NCBI GenBank assembly: GCA_017542145.1
Contig: JAFXXQ010000018.1
Span: forward strand, 1 to 43,119
Direction: 5' to 3'
Origin: Bacteroidaceae bacterium
Lineage (GTDB): Bacteria; Bacteroidota; Bacteroidia; Bacteroidales; Bacteroidaceae
Length of the DNA: 43,119 nucleotides
In this document: positions 1 through 8,403 of the stretch, in pieces
How positions within the stretch are numbered: the first letter of the stretch is position 1
Layout of the letters: each line of letters opens with the position of its first letter
The notes under the pieces: generated by a model
What the model was told of the DNA's origin: nothing
What the model saw: the letters and a program-made list of their open reading frames with translations, nothing else
Database searches by the model: none
Position numbers and translations under genes: made by a program

Positions 1-1989
1 GCTGTCTATGAGGGAAAGAAATACTCGTTCACGTTGCCCGAACCCGAGCCGGAAGGATGCACGCTACAGGTTTTGAGGTCAACGGACGGAGCAGCGAGAG
101 CAAAGATGTGGTTGCACAATCTCTGCCGAGTCGCGACAGACGAAGAGCGAAGCTCAACGAGTCAACAAGTCCACGAGTCAACAAGTCAACAAGTCAATGA
201 GTCCACGGGTGGGGATAGTTTAATCGTCCACTTTGCTGCCGCGGGGAGTCCCTCGACCAAGCTGCTGGGCTATACCCTTACTTCGCAAGGACGGTGCCAC
301 GTTGTGGATACCCTCACCATCGGCACGCAAGGCTGTACCCGCTCTATCGCTACCGCATCCCTACCCACGGGTGTCTATCAGCTGACGCTCTTCGATGCCG
401 AGGGAGCTGTCTATGCCCAGCGCCTCTTCTTCGTTGACAATGGTATCCCCACCGAAACCGTTTCCATTACCGCAGACAGGGCAGACTACCGTCCCTTCGA
501 TGAAATCCGCCTGAATTTAAATGTCAACAATCGGGCGAGTCGACGAGTCAACAAGCCTCTCTCTTTCTCCCTCGCCGTGCGCGATGCGGCTGACTATGGT
601 ACCGCCTATCGCGACGACATCCGCACCTATATGCTGCTTTCGTCCGAACTGAAAGGCTTAATCGAAGACCCAGGGTGGTATTTTGAGGGAGGTCAACAAG
701 TCGACGGACGAAGAGCGAAGCTCAACGAGTCAACACACTCCAAAGAGTTAGACCTCCTGATGATGGTGCAGGGATGGACGCGCTACAACTGGCATCAGAT
801 GGCAGGCGTGGAGCCGTTCAACATCCGCCATTATACCGAGGAACAGCTTGTGGTTGACGGTTGGGCATTCAGCCGCATTAAGGAGACACCCCTCGAGGAG
901 GTGAAGATTGCCGTCCGTCTGACCTCGCAAGACCGCCAACACAGGCAGGAGACGACAGTCACGACGGACAGCCTCGGCTATTGGAGCGTCGGCGTGGAGG
1001 ACTTCGAGGGCGAATGGGACCTCTATATGGAAACCCGTCAGCAGGGAGATCAAAAAGGCGATAAAACCACACGTGTCCGTCTGGAGCGCTCGTCAAAGCC
1101 CGCTCTCTATGCCTACACGCCTATTGAAAAATGGCTTCCGACCTATGCATGGGATCCTGACAAAATGCTCACCGTAGAGGAAGCGGAAGATTCGGAATAC
1201 CAGCTGCCCACGGACTCGCACCTGTTACAGGAGGTGGAAGTCACGGGGCGGCGCAAATACATCGACTACTATACTTTCAAGGCCTTTGATGCCGCGAAGG
1301 ATGCCGAACTGATGTTGGATGAAGGAGGCTACACCTACAAGGTCGAGGACTATCTTCGCGAAAAGGGGTATGATGTCCAATTATCTGACGGGGATGTCGG
1401 CGACATTAGAAGCTACATAGATTATAACCCACGTAACATTCAAGACAATCGATTTGAATATGTAAAAAATTTGACAGCAGCCGCTCCTATCAATGGCCTT
1501 CGCACTTTTTGGTACATCCACGAGGGCAAAAAGAATCGAACAGGTCCTTCCTATTTCGCTGGCTATGCCCTTGATCTCGAAGAGGTAAAAAGTATCATTG
1601 TCTATGATAGCCGTTGGATATACGAATCTTTCTATGGGCTTAACGAAGTACTGAGTCCAGATTATATTATGAAACTAGGGCCTATGTACATTGTCGACAT
1701 CGAACTGAACCCCTCTCGCAAACGCCGTACATACGTAGATAAGAATGCCCGTTCCACCTCCTTCAGCGGCTACACTCCCGTCGTGGAGTTCTACGCCCCC
1801 ACCTATCCGAATGGTCCTATTCAGGGCGATAAGGACTATCGCCGCACCATCTACTGGAATCCCGAAGTTACTACCGATGCCGAGGGCCGGGCAACGGTCT
1901 CCTTCTACAACAACGGCTACTCCCGTGCCCTTACCATCTCCGCCGAAGGCCTTACCCCCGACGGCGTGCCGATACTAAATAAGAACTAA
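1..1989 (+). CDS. MG2/Plug-like large surface protein, 5'-truncated (C-terminal part)
   Basis: The frame is open from base 1, so the gene starts upstream of the window; 662 codons are visible and it ends at TAA 1987-1989. The visible part has beta-rich Ig/macroglobulin-like segments, a Plug-like stretch (LLQEVEVTGRRKYIDYYTF, near base 1225), and a C-terminal block with YWNPEVTTDAEGRATVSFYNN. That block is typical of large Bacteroidetes proteins annotated as MG2 or TonB-receptor-plug domain proteins, which are exported and envelope-associated; the exact role is not known to me. Oddly, three Ser/Gln/Thr/Arg-rich inserts (about 81-216, 532-556, 691-740) are encoded by a short DNA repeat read in different frames, so they look like repeat insertions rather than conserved domains. 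A hairpin terminator follows. Family assignment is moderate; reality of the gene is very likely. Confidence 0.8.
   Translation, partial: AVYEGKKYSFTLPEPEPEGCTLQVLRSTDGAARAKMWLHNLCRVATDEERSSTSQQVHESTSQQVNESTGGDSLIVHFAAAGSPSTKLLGYTLTSQGRCHVVDTLTIGTQGCTRSIATASLPTGVYQLTLFDAEGAVYAQRLFFVDNGIPTETVSITADRADYRPFDEIRLNLNVNNRASRRVNKPLSFSLAVRDAADYGTAYRDDIRTYMLLSSELKGLIEDPGWYFEGGQQVDGRRAKLNESTHSKELDLLMMVQGWTRYNWHQMAGVEPFNIRHYTEEQLVVDGWAFSRIKETPLEEVKIAVRLTSQDRQHRQETTVTTDSLGYWSVGVEDFEGEWDLYMETRQQGDQKGDKTTRVRLERSSKPALYAYTPIEKWLPTYAWDPDKMLTVEEAEDSEYQLPTDSHLLQEVEVTGRRKYIDYYTFKAFDAAKDAELMLDEGGYTYKVEDYLREKGYDVQLSDGDVGDIRSYIDYNPRNIQDNRFEYVKNLTAAAPINGLRTFWYIHEGKKNRTGPSYFAGYALDLEEVKSIIVYDSRWIYESFYGLNEVLSPDYIMKLGPMYIVDIELNPSRKRRTYVDKNARSTSFSGYTPVVEFYAPTYPNGPIQGDKDYRRTIYWNPEVTTDAEGRATVSFYNNGYSRALTISAEGLTPDGVPILNKN
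139..167 (+). repeat. 29-bp direct repeat, copy 1 (identical at 707-735)
   Basis: A 29-base stretch beginning GACGAAGAGCGAAGC and ending CGAGTCAACA occurs identically at 139-167 and 707-735, both inside the first gene. Copy 1 is read as DEERSSTSQ and copy 2 as GRRAKLNEST, so the repeat is conserved as DNA and not as protein. Copy 1 continues into several GAGTCAACAAG units up to about base 205. Confidence 0.9.
707..735 (+). repeat. 29-bp direct repeat, copy 2
   Basis: Identical to 139-167 but in another reading frame of the same gene. It is preceded at 691-701 by GGTCAACAAGT, another piece of the same repeat family. Confidence 0.9.
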
Positions 1990-2027
1990 TCCCCATTCAC
2001 TTTCTTTTTCGATAAGATACATCCTCG

Positions 2028-2064
2028 GCCCCGCTGCTCGCGATGGGTGGCGGGGCTTCTTTTT
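2028..2064 (+). terminator. Rho-independent terminator after the MG2/Plug-like gene
   Basis: Arms GCCCCGC (2028-2034) and GCGGGGC (2050-2056) form a GC-rich stem, followed directly by TTCTTTTT. Confidence 0.8.
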
Positions 2065-2089
2065 GTCGTCGTTTATTCGGGGCGGATGC

Positions 2090-2120
2090 TTGTGTGAGTA
2101 AGAAGGTTTTCGTACCTTTA
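2090..2120 (+). promoter_or_regulatory. Bacteroidetes-type promoter for the barrel protein
   Basis: TTG at 2090-2092 and TACCTTTA at 2113-2120, 20 bases apart, fit the TTTG/TAnnTTTG pattern. It would give a leader of about 245 bases, which is long. Confidence 0.5.
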
Positions 2121-2371
2121 CATCGCGATTGTCAAAGTGAAACAAAAACACGAAATGAGTCTTTCTGATTGGATCCGGTCGCTCTTTTATCTCCTGATGA
2201 GAAGTGGGCTCGTTGTTTTTGTTCTATACCGTATGCGATAGTTATGGGTGGCCTGTTGTTTGTGCTTCCTATTTTTAAAATAAACGTTAAAAGTGCGGGG
2301 GGTGGGATAAACGAAAAGGAGCTTTTTGCGTCATAACCATAATTTAAAGACAATTAGGATAAACAGTAAGA

Positions 2372-4939
2372 ATGAAAAAGTTTGTCGTGCTGGCTTGCTT
2401 AATAGCCCTTATGCCGATGATGGCATTGGCTCAAGGTACGGTGAAAGGTAAAGTGATTGATTCGGAAACGAAGGAGGAACTCAGTTTTGTCAACATCGCC
2501 ATCAGCCCCAAGGGCAGTACGGAGATTGCCGGCGGCGTGGCTACGGACTTGTCGGGCAACTTCGTGGTGGAAGGGCTGAAGTACGGAAGCTACACGCTGA
2601 CGGTGTCGTTCGTAGGCTACAAGACCACTACGCGCGAGTTCAGCGTCAGCCGCGCCAATCCTACGGCGCAGTTCCGCTCCATTCCGCTGAGCGAGGATGC
2701 CCAGGCGCTGAAGGAGGTGGAAATCACCGGTATCCGCTCGCAGATGAAGTTTGAGATTGACAAAAAAGTGTTCAACGTCGATCAGGCCATTGCTGCCGCG
2801 GGCGGCTCGGCCTCGGAGCTGCTGGAGAACATCCCCTCGGTGGAGGTGGACAACGAGGGCACCGTCAGCCTGCGCGGCTCGGAGAGCGTGACCGTCTGGA
2901 TCAACGGCAAGGCACAGGGCCTGAACAGCGACAACCAGGGCTCTATCCTCGAGCAGATACCTGCCGAGAGCATCGAGCGCATCGAAGTCATCACCAACCC
3001 CTCGGCCAAGTACAGTCCCGAGGGTACCGTCGGCATCATCAACATCGTCCTTAAGCGTGACCGCAAGGCGGGCTATTACGGCAGCCTGCAGGCCGGTTCG
3101 GGCATCATCCAGAGCGGCGACGACATCGGCTGGGGCGGCGGACGTGCCGGAGCCAACATCAACTACAGCAGCGGCATCCTTGACGCCTACGCCCAGCTCA
3201 ACTACCGTGCCCAGCGCAACACGGGCTATAACACCAGCTACCGCGAGAACCTTGACGACGCCGGTAACCCCGTCTCCTTCCTCGACCAGACGGGCCGCAA
3301 CCACATGGCGGGCGACAACTACTTCGGCCGCGCCGGACTCACCTGGCACCCCACCGAGAACGACGATTTTTCCTTCGATGTCATGGGCATGAAGGGCGGA
3401 CGACGGAACAGCAATACCATCGACTACGAGAGCTTCTTCGGTACCCGCGACAACCGCGGCGCACTCATCTACGACCGCGACCGCATGACCAGCGGCAACG
3501 ACGACTCCCACATGTTCAACTTCCAGATGGGCTACAAGCACCTCTGGCGTACCGACCACTTCCTCGACCTCACCGTCAGCCGCGGACGCTGGCAGAGCGA
3601 CAACCACAACATCTACGACCAGACCACCCGCTTCCCTGCCCAGACCGTCACCTCCTATCAGGATCAGAACTCACTCATCCGCAACAACTACTGGGAGGCT
3701 CAGGCCGACTATGAGAACAAGCTCTCAGCAAACCGCAAGATAGAGGCAGGCTACAAGGGCAACTTCAACCGCGAGAACACCCCCGTCGCCACCTTCTCCG
3801 ACCCTGCACGCCAGAACGAGATCTTCGGCCTCTACAACCGCTTCAACTACAATACCGCCAACCAGGCTTTCTACGGCACCTACAGCGACAAGCTGTGGCA
3901 GAAACTCGGCTATCAGATTGGTTTCCGCGGCGAGTGGTACAGGGTCGATGCCCAGTCGGAGACGAAGGACGCCGCCGGTAACCTCGTCCTCGGCCAGCCC
4001 ATCAAGAAGAACATCTTCCACCTCTTCCCCAGCGCCTTCCTCAGCTACGAGCTGCCGAACAACAACGAACTCCAGCTCAACTACACCAACCGCGTGCGCC
4101 GGCCCTGGGGTGGACAGCTCAACGACTTCAAGAACATCACCGACTCGACCAACATCTCCTTCGGTAACCCCAACCTCAACCCCGAGTACAGCCAGTCGTT
4201 CGAGCTCAACTACATGAAGACGTGGGAGGACCACGTGCTCAGCATCAGCAGCTACTTGCGCCACAGCGACGACATCATGCAGCGCATCAGCTATCTGTCT
4301 GACAACATCATGTACTCCACCAGCGTCAACGTGGCCGCCTCCAATTCCGCCGGCGTGGAGATTGTCGGCAAGAACCGCTTCTGGAGCGCCCTTGACCTCA
4401 CCACCACCGTCAACCTCTTCTATTATCAGCAGGACGGCTTCCGCTACACCTATACCAACCATGAGACAGGCCGCTCCTACGACGTCACGGGCAACCCCAC
4501 CAGCAGCTTCTCGTGGAACCTCCGCATGATTGCCAGCGTCAAGCTGCCTCAGAGCTGGAGCGGCCAGCTAACGGGCATGTACCGCTCGGGCCGTGCCAAC
4601 GCCCAGGGCTACAGCCAGCCCGGCTACGGCGTTGATCTCGGCGTGCGCAAACAGTTTGCCGACAACAAGTGGAGCATCGCCGTTAACGCCCGTGACCTTC
4701 TCGACAGCCGTTCATGGCGCAACAAGACGTGGGGCGAGGGCTTCTACATGGAGAGCCTCGGCCGCTGGGGCGGACGCCGCATCATGGCCACACTCACCTA
4801 TAACTTCGGCAACATGAAGGCCAAGAAGAAAGGCCGCGGTGAGGGCGAAGGCGAAGGCGGAGAGGGCTCCGACGACAGCGACGACAATAGGAACGGCGGA
4901 GGCGATTTCGACGACATCGGCGGAGGCTTCGGCGATTAA
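2372..4939 (+). CDS. TonB-receptor-like outer-membrane beta-barrel protein (CarboxypepD_reg + Plug)
   Basis: The 855-residue protein begins with a signal peptide ending ALAQG (about residue 21). A CarboxypepD_reg-like domain follows (residues ~22-105: GTVKGKVIDSETKEELSFVNIAI), then a Plug domain (~110-230: ELLENIPSVEVDNEGTVSLRG, ERIEVITNPSAKY), then a long barrel with many aromatic beta strands to about residue 815 (LTYNFGNMK). This order is that of the outer-membrane-beta-barrel (OMP_b-brl_3-like) relatives of TonB receptors; no SusD partner is adjacent, so it is not a classical SusCD system and the substrate is unknown. Oddly, after the last strand there is a Gly/Glu/Asp-rich tail of about 38 residues, whereas barrels usually end at the final aromatic residue. 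The start ATG has the signal peptide immediately after it. Confidence 0.88.
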   Translation: MKKFVVLACLIALMPMMALAQGTVKGKVIDSETKEELSFVNIAISPKGSTEIAGGVATDLSGNFVVEGLKYGSYTLTVSFVGYKTTTREFSVSRANPTAQFRSIPLSEDAQALKEVEITGIRSQMKFEIDKKVFNVDQAIAAAGGSASELLENIPSVEVDNEGTVSLRGSESVTVWINGKAQGLNSDNQGSILEQIPAESIERIEVITNPSAKYSPEGTVGIINIVLKRDRKAGYYGSLQAGSGIIQSGDDIGWGGGRAGANINYSSGILDAYAQLNYRAQRNTGYNTSYRENLDDAGNPVSFLDQTGRNHMAGDNYFGRAGLTWHPTENDDFSFDVMGMKGGRRNSNTIDYESFFGTRDNRGALIYDRDRMTSGNDDSHMFNFQMGYKHLWRTDHFLDLTVSRGRWQSDNHNIYDQTTRFPAQTVTSYQDQNSLIRNNYWEAQADYENKLSANRKIEAGYKGNFNRENTPVATFSDPARQNEIFGLYNRFNYNTANQAFYGTYSDKLWQKLGYQIGFRGEWYRVDAQSETKDAAGNLVLGQPIKKNIFHLFPSAFLSYELPNNNELQLNYTNRVRRPWGGQLNDFKNITDSTNISFGNPNLNPEYSQSFELNYMKTWEDHVLSISSYLRHSDDIMQRISYLSDNIMYSTSVNVAASNSAGVEIVGKNRFWSALDLTTTVNLFYYQQDGFRYTYTNHETGRSYDVTGNPTSSFSWNLRMIASVKLPQSWSGQLTGMYRSGRANAQGYSQPGYGVDLGVRKQFADNKWSIAVNARDLLDSRSWRNKTWGEGFYMESLGRWGGRRIMATLTYNFGNMKAKKKGRGEGEGEGGEGSDDSDDNRNGGGDFDDIGGGFGD

Positions 4940-4979
4940 CAGAATCAGTCATTCTGCCCACGTTCGCAAGGCTATTATG

Positions 4980-4998
4980 GGGTCTTTAACCCTTTTTT
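4980..4998 (+). terminator. Possible weak terminator after the barrel gene
   Basis: GGGT (4980-4983) pairs with ACCC (4989-4992), followed by six T. The stem is only 4 bp, so this is tentative. Confidence 0.35.
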
Positions 4999-5041
4999 AG
5001 CAGGATACCACTTAGGAAAAGTAAAAAAATCGTCGGTTTTC

Positions 5042-5072
5042 TTGCTTTTCCTTTCCTTTTGCACTAACTTTG
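5042..5072 (+). promoter_or_regulatory. Promoter of tRNA-Gln
   Basis: TTG at 5042-5044 and TAACTTTG at 5065-5072 with a 20-base spacer. The tRNA begins 20 bases further on. Confidence 0.65.
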
Positions 5073-5091
5073 CCGCGTTTTTTGGTGGAAT

Positions 5092-5162
5092 TGTCCTTTG
5101 GTGTAATGGCAGCACAACAGGTTTTGGTTCTGTTTGTAGAGGTTCGAATCCTCTAAGGACAA
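5092..5162 (+). tRNA. tRNA-Gln (anticodon TTG)
   Basis: This is a 71-nt cloverleaf. The acceptor arms are TGTCCTT (5092-5098) and AAGGACA (5155-5161), with discriminator A5162. The D-arm contains GTGTAATGGCAGCAC. The anticodon stem ACAGG/TCTGT encloses the loop TTTTGGT with anticodon TTG. The T arm is AGAGG-TTCGAAT-CCTCT. CCA is not encoded. It stands alone with its own promoter and a following terminator, between convergent protein genes. Confidence 0.95.
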
Positions 5163-5193
5163 CATTCTGACCGCACGGGTCTCCCCAACACTA

Positions 5194-5219
5194 ACCGGCA
5201 TTCGCTTCCGGTTTTTTTC
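5194..5219 (+). terminator. Terminator after tRNA-Gln
   Basis: ACCGG (5194-5198) and CCGGT (5208-5212) form a hairpin running into a T tract. It lies between the tRNA and the convergent lipoprotein gene. Confidence 0.75.
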
Positions 5220-5352
5220 TTTTTTATGGTGTCCGTCCGCGTAGGAACTCACGATGTGCCGAAGTATGAGAAAATACATCTCGCTCATCGCCTCGACCAT
5301 GCTGACAGGCATCTTCTGCAACAGGCTTAACAAAAACGTTAGAAATTTGAGG

Positions 5353-6819
5353 TTACTTGAGTTTACTGAACTCCTGCATCATCTTTTCAACGCCAGACCA
5401 TCCGACAATGGTTTTTGCAAGCTTTCCCTCGCGGTCGTAGATGAGGTAGTGGGGAATGGCATTTTCGTAATCAGGGATTTGCATCTCCTGCATCTTTTCT
5501 TTAGGCACGATGTAGTGGTCGCCAGCGTGTTGGGCGACATCGTTCAGCCATTCGTCGGAACTGCTGCTGGTGTCGGTGATGTAGATGAAGTCAACGCCTT
5601 TTGCCGTCAGTTCCTCCTTCACCGTCTCCATCGCCTTCATACCCGTCCGGCAGGGGCCACACCAAGTGGCCCAGAAATCAACGAATACGATATGTCCTTT
5701 GTGCTCGGCTACGATTTTTGGCAACCATTCCCGTGGAGCACCTTCGGGCAGAGTGCGACGTACGCCTTCGTTGGAGGCAGCTTCCTGCTTGAATAGCGCT
5801 TGCACCTCCCGTATTTGTACTTGAAACTCTGGCGACAGGGCGTCCAGCTCGCTTTCCGCTATAGGCTGGTTTGCTTTCGCCTGAGCCATCACGGCCTTGG
5901 CTTCGTCCAACTCCTTGAACCAACGTCCCAAAGGCGAGTCCTCCAGCTCGTTGGCTTGAATATATTCCCTTCCTTCATCAAACATATTATTCAGGCAGGC
6001 GTAGAAGCCGGTGATGTCGCGGTAATAAGTCAGTTCGGGCGCATGGGGGTCTTTGAAGGTAAACTGTTTCTCATACATCACCAGCGAGTCTTTGTCCGTG
6101 ATGATCCCCCAGCTTTTCTTCACGAATATGAAATTCCTCAGCTTAGCTAAGTAATCCTGTTCAATCAACATTCTGTGGTATGCCTTCTCCTTCGCCCCGA
6201 GGTCGAGCGTGTCCAGCTGCCCTACCACCTCCTGAAACTCATTCCAGCACACTTCGCGCCATTCGTCGAAGGTGTCGTGGGCATGAGCTATAGAATAATC
6301 GCGAGTTACGCCAAGTTCTATACCTTTCATGTGAATGGGCAGAGGCAACTCAAAAGATGCACCTTCGATGTGGATGGCTTTCTTCCATAGTTCTCGCAAC
6401 TTGGGCGTAGTGATGCTGTCGCGGGGCGTTTCTCTGTTGTATGCTTGGTATTCATCGAAAGCTTTTTTGTTAAAATCAACTCTGACGGTATCACCTGGGA
6501 AGAGCATGACTGACCATCCCTGGAAATCGTGTTTCAGCGGATAGCAGATGTCCCATGTGATGGCGAACGTGCCAGCGACGGAATCCGTAGAGACTTCAGG
6601 GCGGCCATCGCCTTTCAGCGATTCATGATTGCCCCAAAAACCGGGGATTTTATCTTTGTCGCCAGGCTCTCTGTTCACATACCGTCCCAGAATGACGGCA
6701 GGAGCACTCTTGCGCTCCCATGTAGGGAGGGCTGTTGAAGTTGGGGAAGTGCTGGGAGCACATGCTGCCAGCGCGAGCATCACGAAGAGGATGCTTTTCT
6801 TACTAAGGCATTTTTTCAT
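5353..6819 (-). CDS. TlpA/thioredoxin-like lipoprotein
   Basis: The 488-residue lipoprotein has signal peptide MKKCLSKKSILFVMLALAAC, with lipobox LAAC and Cys at residue 20. The first ~350 residues resemble the extended N-terminal region seen in Bacteroidetes TlpA-family proteins. The last ~130 residues are a thioredoxin fold with the redox motif FWATWCGPC and a cis-Pro-type segment (NAIPHYLIYDREGK). The family acts outside the cytoplasm as thiol-disulfide oxidoreductases; the partner is unknown. Its start codon overlaps the stop of the upstream glycosyltransferase gene (ATGA at 6819-6816), so the two are translationally coupled, although no shared pathway is obvious. Confidence 0.9.
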   Translation of the reverse strand: MKKCLSKKSILFVMLALAACAPSTSPTSTALPTWERKSAPAVILGRYVNREPGDKDKIPGFWGNHESLKGDGRPEVSTDSVAGTFAITWDICYPLKHDFQGWSVMLFPGDTVRVDFNKKAFDEYQAYNRETPRDSITTPKLRELWKKAIHIEGASFELPLPIHMKGIELGVTRDYSIAHAHDTFDEWREVCWNEFQEVVGQLDTLDLGAKEKAYHRMLIEQDYLAKLRNFIFVKKSWGIITDKDSLVMYEKQFTFKDPHAPELTYYRDITGFYACLNNMFDEGREYIQANELEDSPLGRWFKELDEAKAVMAQAKANQPIAESELDALSPEFQVQIREVQALFKQEAASNEGVRRTLPEGAPREWLPKIVAEHKGHIVFVDFWATWCGPCRTGMKAMETVKEELTAKGVDFIYITDTSSSSDEWLNDVAQHAGDHYIVPKEKMQEMQIPDYENAIPHYLIYDREGKLAKTIVGWSGVEKMMQEFSKLK

Positions 6820-8006
6820 AAGATATTGATTATAAGCCCGTAGAGCGCTTGGGTCAGGTTGGTCCAGGCGTATTTCTTTTTCTCCTGAGCGGAGGCTTCG
6901 ATGAAGGCAGTCTCGCGGTCGTGCTGATAGAAGTCAGCCAGCGCATCGGCAATGGCATCAGGGGCAGGAGCGACGACGTAGCCTGCGCAGCCCTCCGAGG
7001 GCTCTTCGCCCACGGGGGCGTGGGGGATTATCTCGGCCAGACCGCCGACGTCCGTCACCAGCATGGGCTTGCAGAAGTGGTAGGCTATCTGAGTGACGCC
7101 GCTCTGCGTGGCCGAGCGGTAGGGCTGGCAGACGATGTCGGCAGCGCTGAAGTAGCGGTTCACCTGGTCGCTGGGGATGAAATGGTCGTGCAGCACGATG
7201 CGCTCAGATAGCCCTAATGCCTGTATCTTGTCGCGATAGGGCTGCTCGTCGTCGTAGAACTCACCAGCAACAACCAAGCGCACATCCGCTTCAGCCAGAC
7301 GGGCATCGGCAAGCGCCTCCAACAGAAGGTCAAGACCTTTATAGGCACGAATAAGTCCAAAGAACAGCACATAGCGTGCATCGGCATCAAGTCCAAGGGC
7401 ATGTCGGGCATCCGCCTTCGGCAGCAGTTCGCCATAGTGGTCGTAGAGGGGATGGGGAGTGACGGCAATCTTTTTAGATTGGCAGGCTTCAGACTTGCAG
7501 ACTTTAGATAATACTTTCTTCACGTCGTCGGCTACGGCTTGCGAGAGGGTGATGAAGCCGTCCATGCGACGGACGAAATAGGGCGGAAAGAGTTTGTCCA
7601 GCAGATTGGGCTCGTGGGGAATCATGTTGTGGATAAGGCCGATGCACTTGGTGTGGCTCTTGGCTTTCCGGCAGCGGGCGGCAATGGTGCCAAAGGCGGG
7701 GGCCATGAACGACATCCAGTAGGCAAAGACCACCACGTCGGGCTGCTTACACCGTATCTCCTTAGCTGCCTTGCACCAGCTGAAAGGATTGATGGAGCTG
7801 AAGCGCCGATGGATGGTGAGCCCCTCAGGCGCAGGGTCGGTGGAGAACTGTGTCTTGCCAGGGAAGAGCAGCGAGGGGTATTGCAAGGTGAAGGTATAGA
7901 GTTCCACGCTGTGCCCTTCGGCGATGAGCTGGTAGGCCAGCCGTTCGCTAAAGGCTGCGATACCGCCACGAAAAGGCCACGCAGGACCGACGATAATATA
8001 ATTCAT
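6816..8006 (-). CDS. Glycosyltransferase family 4 (group 1) protein
   Basis: Start ATG at 8006-8004 gives a 396-residue cytoplasmic GT-B enzyme beginning MNYIIVGPAWPFRGGIAAFS, the usual N-terminal glycine-rich donor/acceptor loop. An in-frame ATG at 8066 is rejected because it lies upstream of the promoter -7 box (8024-8031). The C-terminal half has YVLFFGLIRAYKGLDLLLEAL and the nucleotide-sugar region (DIVCQPYRSATQSGVTQIAY, with ATQSG in place of the usual E-rich motif), as in WcaF-neighbour and mannosyl/glucosyl-type GT4 enzymes. It probably transfers a sugar from a nucleotide donor to a surface glycan; donor and acceptor cannot be read from sequence. It is the first gene of a two-gene unit with the thioredoxin-like lipoprotein. 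Confidence 0.88.
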   Translation of the reverse strand: MNYIIVGPAWPFRGGIAAFSERLAYQLIAEGHSVELYTFTLQYPSLLFPGKTQFSTDPAPEGLTIHRRFSSINPFSWCKAAKEIRCKQPDVVVFAYWMSFMAPAFGTIAARCRKAKSHTKCIGLIHNMIPHEPNLLDKLFPPYFVRRMDGFITLSQAVADDVKKVLSKVCKSEACQSKKIAVTPHPLYDHYGELLPKADARHALGLDADARYVLFFGLIRAYKGLDLLLEALADARLAEADVRLVVAGEFYDDEQPYRDKIQALGLSERIVLHDHFIPSDQVNRYFSAADIVCQPYRSATQSGVTQIAYHFCKPMLVTDVGGLAEIIPHAPVGEEPSEGCAGYVVAPAPDAIADALADFYQHDRETAFIEASAQEKKKYAWTNLTQALYGLIINIL

Positions 8007-8023
8007 ATCACTCCTTTTTTCGG

Positions 8024-8055
8024 CAAAGATAGTGCAAGCCGAGAGAAAATGCAAA
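8024..8055 (-). promoter_or_regulatory. Promoter of the GT4-lipoprotein operon
   Basis: On the minus strand TTTGC (8055-8051) and TATCTTTG (8031-8024) are 19 bases apart. The spacer contains CTCGGCTTGCAC, also found in the cysS promoter at 20249-20279. Confidence 0.8.
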
Positions 8056-8085
8056 TTTATTTGCAATTTAACTACGTTTTCGTCC

Positions 8086-8133
8086 GTCGCGACTCAGCAG
8101 AGTAAACAAGTTTGTTTTGCCTTCGCTGCTCCG
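8086..8133 (-). repeat. Dispersed repeat GTCGCGACTC...CGCTGCTCC, copy A
   Basis: The stretch runs from GTCGCGACTC to TTCGCTGCTCCG in about 48 bases. It matches 9046-9094 in the same orientation, and its reverse complement matches the ends of 87-137 inside the first gene. Confidence 0.7.
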
Positions 8134-8151
8134 TCCGTTCCCGAGGCGCCG

Positions 8152-8227
8152 CCTATCTAAAAGCCCCCGAAGGGGGATTAAAGATAGTGACAAAAATGCG
8201 ATTTAGCGAGAGCAAACGAAAGATTAT
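8152..8227 (+). repeat. Outer inverted-repeat arm, left
   Basis: About 76 bases starting CCTATCTAAAAGCCCCC match the reverse complement of 8924-8999 with only scattered mismatches. The arm includes a CCCCC-GAA-GGGGG hairpin and GACAAAAATGCGATT. Confidence 0.85.
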
Positions 8228-8302
8228 TTTGATTTGCCAAGCGGGAGCATTTTAGGCCGAAGGTCAAGCCGAGAGGAAATGCAAAATTGTATTTGGATTT
8301 TC

Positions 8303-8333
8303 TTGCTTTTCTGCCTGCTGTGTTGTATCTTCG
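8303..8333 (+). promoter_or_regulatory. Orphan promoter-like sequence
   Basis: TTG (8303-8305) and TATCTTCG (8326-8333) with a 20-base spacer form a good Bacteroidetes promoter, but no gene starts downstream for more than 800 bases. It could drive a non-coding RNA or be a decayed copy. Confidence 0.4.
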
Positions 8334-8378
8334 CAGCAGGTGGAAAATAAAAGGGTTTTCAGGCGTTTTTTAACATTT

Positions 8379-8403
8379 GTGACAATTGTGACAATTAGGA
8401 CAG
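8379..8403 (+). repeat. Inner inverted-repeat arm, left (GTGACAATTGTGAC)
   Basis: This 25-base arm is the reverse complement of 8661-8684 apart from one extra G. It also contains a tandem GTGACAATT duplication. Confidence 0.85.

Larger units (their letters stand above)
1990..2371. other. Intergenic region with terminator and promoter
   Basis: This 382-base gap holds a terminator for the upstream gene (2028-2064) and a promoter for the downstream barrel gene (2090-2120). The remaining 250-base leader is AT-rich, and I see no convincing reading frame or RNA structure in it. Confidence 0.6.

Noticed and set aside
2399..3607. 402-codon minus-strand open frame
   Set aside because: It lies opposite the barrel-protein gene, is Val/Ala/Gly-rich, and has no domain or signal. 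GC-rich codons on the true strand leave the opposite strand open.
5064..5333. 89-codon minus-strand frame
   Set aside because: It runs antisense through the tRNA-Gln gene.
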